Made by a program: the position numbers and the translations under genes. Under the pieces are notes generated by a model. The model saw nothing but the letters and a program-made list of their open reading frames with translations, was not told the origin of the DNA and did not search any database. A stretch of DNA of 8,193 bases from an uncultured Lautropia sp. (GTDB taxonomy: Bacteria; Pseudomonadota; Gammaproteobacteria; Burkholderiales; Burkholderiaceae_E). Shown here piece after piece: positions 5,847 through 8,193 of this stretch (position 1 is its first letter; each line of letters starts with the position of its first letter). The stretch covers positions 1 through 8,193 of the forward strand of contig CALIXC010000134.1 in assembly GCA_938046755.1 (NCBI GenBank). Reading direction: 5' to 3'.

Positions 5847-6653
5847 ATGAAGATAGTTCTTTCCCCTGCCAAGGCGCTGGACTACACCACGCCTGCACTC
5901 GACGTACCGGCCAGCCTGCCGGCGTTTCCCGAGCAGACCCATGCGCTGGTCGATATCATGCGTGGCTACGACGAAGTGGCGCTGTCCGGGCTGATGTCCA
6001 TCAGCGCGGCGCTGTCGCGCGAGAACGTGGCCCGCTACCAGCGTTTCTCGGACACCTTCGACGAGACCAACAGCCGCCCGGCGCTCTATGCCTTCAACGG
6101 TGATGTCTACGACGGTCTGTCGGCCCGCACGCTGACACGGGCTGAGGCCGAGCGCGCCAATGGGCTGGTGCGCATCCTGTCCGGGCTCTATGGCGTGCTA
6201 CGACCCTTCGACCTAATGCAACCGTACCGGCTGGAGATGGGCACGAAGCTGCCCAACCCGGCGGGCAAGGACCTGTACGCCTTCTGGCGTGAGCGCATCA
6301 CGGCCACGCTCAACCAGGCGCTGGCGAACGATCGGCATCCGGTGCTGGTCAACCTGGCCTCGGACGAGTATTTCAGTGCCGTGGACGTGAAGCGGCTGGC
6401 GCATCCGGTGCTGAAGATCGCGTTCGAGGAATGGCGTGATGACGCCAGGTCGCCCGAAGGCGGCAAGTGGAAGGTGGTTTCCTTCAATGCCAAGCGGGCC
6501 CGCGGCATGATGACCCGCTACGCCATCGACATCGACGCGAAACAGCCAGCTGACCTGCGTGGCTTTGATCGTGACGGCTACGCGCTGGATGAGGCCGCCT
6601 CCAGCGATGACCGCTGGGTGTTCCGCCGGCGGGACTGGCCACCGGCGAAATAG
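5847..6653 (+). CDS. yaaA: Peroxide stress protein YaaA
   Basis: YaaA (DUF328/UPF0246 family) is a cytosolic DNA-binding protein that in E. coli limits free iron and oxidative DNA damage during peroxide stress. This 268-residue protein is the normal length. Family blocks in order are LSPAK (5-9), YAFNGDVY (81-88), LYGVLRPFDLMQPYRLEMGTK (114-134), NLASDEYF (169-176), FNAKRARGMM (213-222) and FDRDGYAL (240-247). ATG at 5847 gives the standard MKIVLSPAK start, so the short or absent leader implied by the nearby TATAAT cannot be explained by a wrong start. It diverges from the PIN-earP operon and converges with the DUF4276 gene, whose stop is only 20 bp from its own, with no clear terminator between. 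In E. coli yaaA is controlled by OxyR; I cannot identify an OxyR site here. Confidence 0.95.
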   Translation: MKIVLSPAKALDYTTPALDVPASLPAFPEQTHALVDIMRGYDEVALSGLMSISAALSRENVARYQRFSDTFDETNSRPALYAFNGDVYDGLSARTLTRAEAERANGLVRILSGLYGVLRPFDLMQPYRLEMGTKLPNPAGKDLYAFWRERITATLNQALANDRHPVLVNLASDEYFSAVDVKRLAHPVLKIAFEEWRDDARSPEGGKWKVVSFNAKRARGMMTRYAIDIDAKQPADLRGFDRDGYALDEAASSDDRWVFRRRDWPPAK

Positions 6654-6673
6654 GGGCGAGTATCTGGGATGAT

Positions 6674-7330
6674 TCAGCCCTTTTGCGGACGCCCCCAGTT
6701 TTCAAGCCAGGCCAGCCACTGGTTGAAACCCGGGCACTGCCGGCGGATGGTGGCTAGGCCAATGTGTCCGGCAATGAGCGGACCGTGCTCAGTCTTGCTG
6801 TAGCAGCCCGGCTTCAGACAGCCCAGGATTCTCTTTGATGGCGCTGTCTCTTTGCCGTCGTTGATGTCTTCGGGGCTTTCGTAGCGGTTCCTGATGTCCT
6901 GTAATGCCTGCCGGGCTGGTACGTCGCAACCATCTATCAGCTGGAAGGCCTTGACATCGGAAAACAGTAAGGCTTCGAATTCATGCATCTGTAGATAGGG
7001 TCGTACCCGTTTCGGGTTTAGGCCGGGGATGGCTTGTTGCAATCCTCGCAGGATCGATTGTTCCAATTCGACATTGGTGCGCGTGGCTTTTTTATGGAAG
7101 CCGTAGAAATCCACCAGGGTGGTGATGCCCTGGCAATTGCGAAATTCATGGGCCATGAATTTCACCAGTCGTTCTACCGTGACCCGGCCACCACGGTGCT
7201 GGCCGGAAGAGGGGGTGCGCAGAATGCTGGGGTAGGCTTGGACACCGAAGCCCTGAAGATGTGGCGCTAGGCAGCACTGCACGAATGCCACTTCTGTCTG
7301 TCCCTCACAGACAATGCACACCCGTATCAC
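6674..7330 (-). CDS. DUF4276 family protein (TOPRIM-like nuclease candidate)
   Basis: This 218-residue protein looks complete. Blocks typical of DUF4276 appear in order: VCIVCEGQTEVAFV near the N terminus, with E9 in the position of the TOPRIM glutamate; TTLVDFYGF (70-78), with D74 where the TOPRIM acidic motif is expected; QMHEFEALLFSD (114-125); INDGKETAPSKR (156-167); and YSKTEHGPLIAGHIGL (177-192). The family is thought to be related to the TOPRIM nucleases of OLD-like systems, and metal-dependent nuclease activity is inferred, not shown. I chose GTG at 7330 because it follows GGGAG at 7 nt spacing and its GTGA overlaps the stop of the upstream ATPase gene, indicating tight coupling. A longer open frame to 7723 lies antisense-free but inside the ATPase gene and is rejected. 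GC content is visibly lower than in the efp-earP region. Confidence 0.88.
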   Translation of the reverse strand: MIRVCIVCEGQTEVAFVQCCLAPHLQGFGVQAYPSILRTPSSGQHRGGRVTVERLVKFMAHEFRNCQGITTLVDFYGFHKKATRTNVELEQSILRGLQQAIPGLNPKRVRPYLQMHEFEALLFSDVKAFQLIDGCDVPARQALQDIRNRYESPEDINDGKETAPSKRILGCLKPGCYSKTEHGPLIAGHIGLATIRRQCPGFNQWLAWLENWGRPQKG

Positions 7331-8193
7331 ACCGGCTCTCCCACTGGGGCACGCAACCAGATGTCGGAAAGCGCATACTCGTCGTCTAGCCAAGCCTGAT
7401 ATTCTTCCCGTGGCAGGCTGCGCAGCGTGGTAGCACCGTCCTGCGCTTCGGCGATGATGATGTTTTCCAATGCAAAGCAGTCCACCATGTATGGAGACTG
7501 GGTGGCTACGAAGACCTGTTGCGTTTGGGCCACTCGTTTGACCATCTCTGAGACCAGCGTGATGGCATGGGGATGTAACCCCAGTTCGGGTTCGTCCAAG
7601 AACATGATGGCTGGCAGTCGGCTCTCGGGCAGATTCAGCAGGGTCATCAGGCAGAAGAGCCGTAGCGAGCCGTCTGATGTGAGATGCGCACCGAATACCT
7701 TGTCGCTGTATCGGCTCTTCCAACGTAGCAGCACCTTGCCGGCCACAGAGTCCAGCACAAAGTCCTCCAGCAATGGAAAGACCCGTTGTATCTGCTGAAC
7801 GATCAGGCGGTAGCGGGTGCCGTCGTTTTCCTTTAGATCCAGCAGGACTGCGGCCAGATTGCCACCGTCCGAACGCAGCCGCGCATGGTCGCTGGTATCC
7901 CAGCGTTGGCGGATACTGGCGTTGGCCGATGTGTCATGGAACTGATAAGTGGCGCATTGACGTAGCAGGTTACAGATGGTTCTGGCTGTTTTGCCTGATT
8001 CTATTGGGAGCGCTGCCTCTCGTCCGACAGTTGAGATCTCGGTCCATTTCGCTGTCGTGCCACGGTTATGCGCGCTGTACCGATAGGCTTCGTTGAGCAC
8101 CATGAGCGCGTCACCTGCCGACAGATGCGTCAGGTCAAAGCGGTAGCCGTTATTGCCTTGCCTAGTTTCCAGCTGGATCTCGGCATGGATGCG
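7327..8193 (-). CDS. AAA/ABC-type ATPase (OLD/SMC-like), partial at right edge
   Basis: The C-terminal 288 residues are visible; the N terminus, including the Walker A motif, lies beyond 8193. Seen in order within the visible part: a middle block YQFHDTSANASIR with LRSDGGNLAAVLLDL (83-120), typical of this ATPase family; an ABC-like signature TSDGSLRLF (172-180); Walker B AIMFLDEPELGLHP (195-208), with D200 and catalytic E201; and the switch segment VATQSPYMVD (229-238). The tail (LSDIWLRAPVGEP) also fits the family. Such ATPases dimerise on ATP and regulate an associated nuclease in OLD, Gabija and PARIS-type defence. The stop overlaps the GTG start of the DUF4276 gene, so the two are expressed together. 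An in-frame ATG at 8103 is internal, because homologous sequence continues upstream to the window end. Lower GC suggests acquisition by transfer. Confidence 0.92.
   Translation of the reverse strand, partial: RIHAEIQLETRQGNNGYRFDLTHLSAGDALMVLNEAYRYSAHNRGTTAKWTEISTVGREAALPIESGKTARTICNLLRQCATYQFHDTSANASIRQRWDTSDHARLRSDGGNLAAVLLDLKENDGTRYRLIVQQIQRVFPLLEDFVLDSVAGKVLLRWKSRYSDKVFGAHLTSDGSLRLFCLMTLLNLPESRLPAIMFLDEPELGLHPHAITLVSEMVKRVAQTQQVFVATQSPYMVDCFALENIIIAEAQDGATTLRSLPREEYQAWLDDEYALSDIWLRAPVGEPV

Noticed and set aside
6653..6695. GGGGCG (6653-6658) and CGCCCC (6690-6695) as a terminator between yaaA and the DUF4276 gene
   Set aside because: The loop is over 30 nt, with little internal pairing and no T run after the stem.
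7331..7723. Upstream extension of the DUF4276 frame
   Set aside because: It lies in a different frame inside the ATPase coding region; DUF4276 similarity starts at the GTG at 7330, which has its own ribosome site.
7427..8096. Plus-strand open frames opposite the ATPase (123 and 107 codons)
   Set aside because: They are antisense to a gene with clear Walker B and signature motifs, and have no recognisable features of their own.

Overview
The window looks like a piece of chromosome from a GC-rich betaproteobacterium, most likely in the Burkholderiales. Three things point that way: a DUF3579 gene divergent from argD, an efp/earP pair of the arginine-rhamnosylation type, and the codon usage of the core genes, which strongly favours G or C at third positions. 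I cannot name a genus.

Left part (1-3310). An acetylornithine aminotransferase gene (argD, minus) and a DUF3579 gene (plus) diverge from a 45-bp gap. Next comes a 436-residue receiver-domain protein (plus). It has a degenerate receiver-like N-terminal half, one true receiver domain, and a C-terminal region with no output domain I recognise. It ends at a strong bidirectional hairpin terminator shared with the convergent efp gene.

Middle (3310-5846). This is a translation-factor block on the minus strand, transcribed right to left: a PIN-domain RNase-like gene, earP (overlapping the PIN gene by ATGA), a repeat-rich spacer, then efp. The EF-P has Arg at position 32 and the EarP has the RGEDS motif, so the pair forms a matched substrate and enzyme. 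The spacer holds two 77-bp direct repeat copies 134 bp apart plus a third hairpin between them. The second copy supplies the last codons and the stop of earP.

Right part (5847-8193). yaaA (peroxide stress, plus) has a perfect TATAAT only 7 bp from its ATG, which suggests a leaderless or nearly leaderless mRNA. Converging on it with only 20 bp between is a lower-GC module on the minus strand: a large AAA/ABC-type ATPase (cut by the right edge) and a DUF4276 TOPRIM-like protein, joined by a GTGA overlap. This pair has the organisation of a split OLD-like anti-phage defence system and is the most interesting content of the window.

No tRNA, rRNA, CRISPR array, transposase or integrase was seen. 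The stretches without genes (1732-1917, 3871-4137, 5766-5846) are all shorter than 300 bp and are described in the entries.
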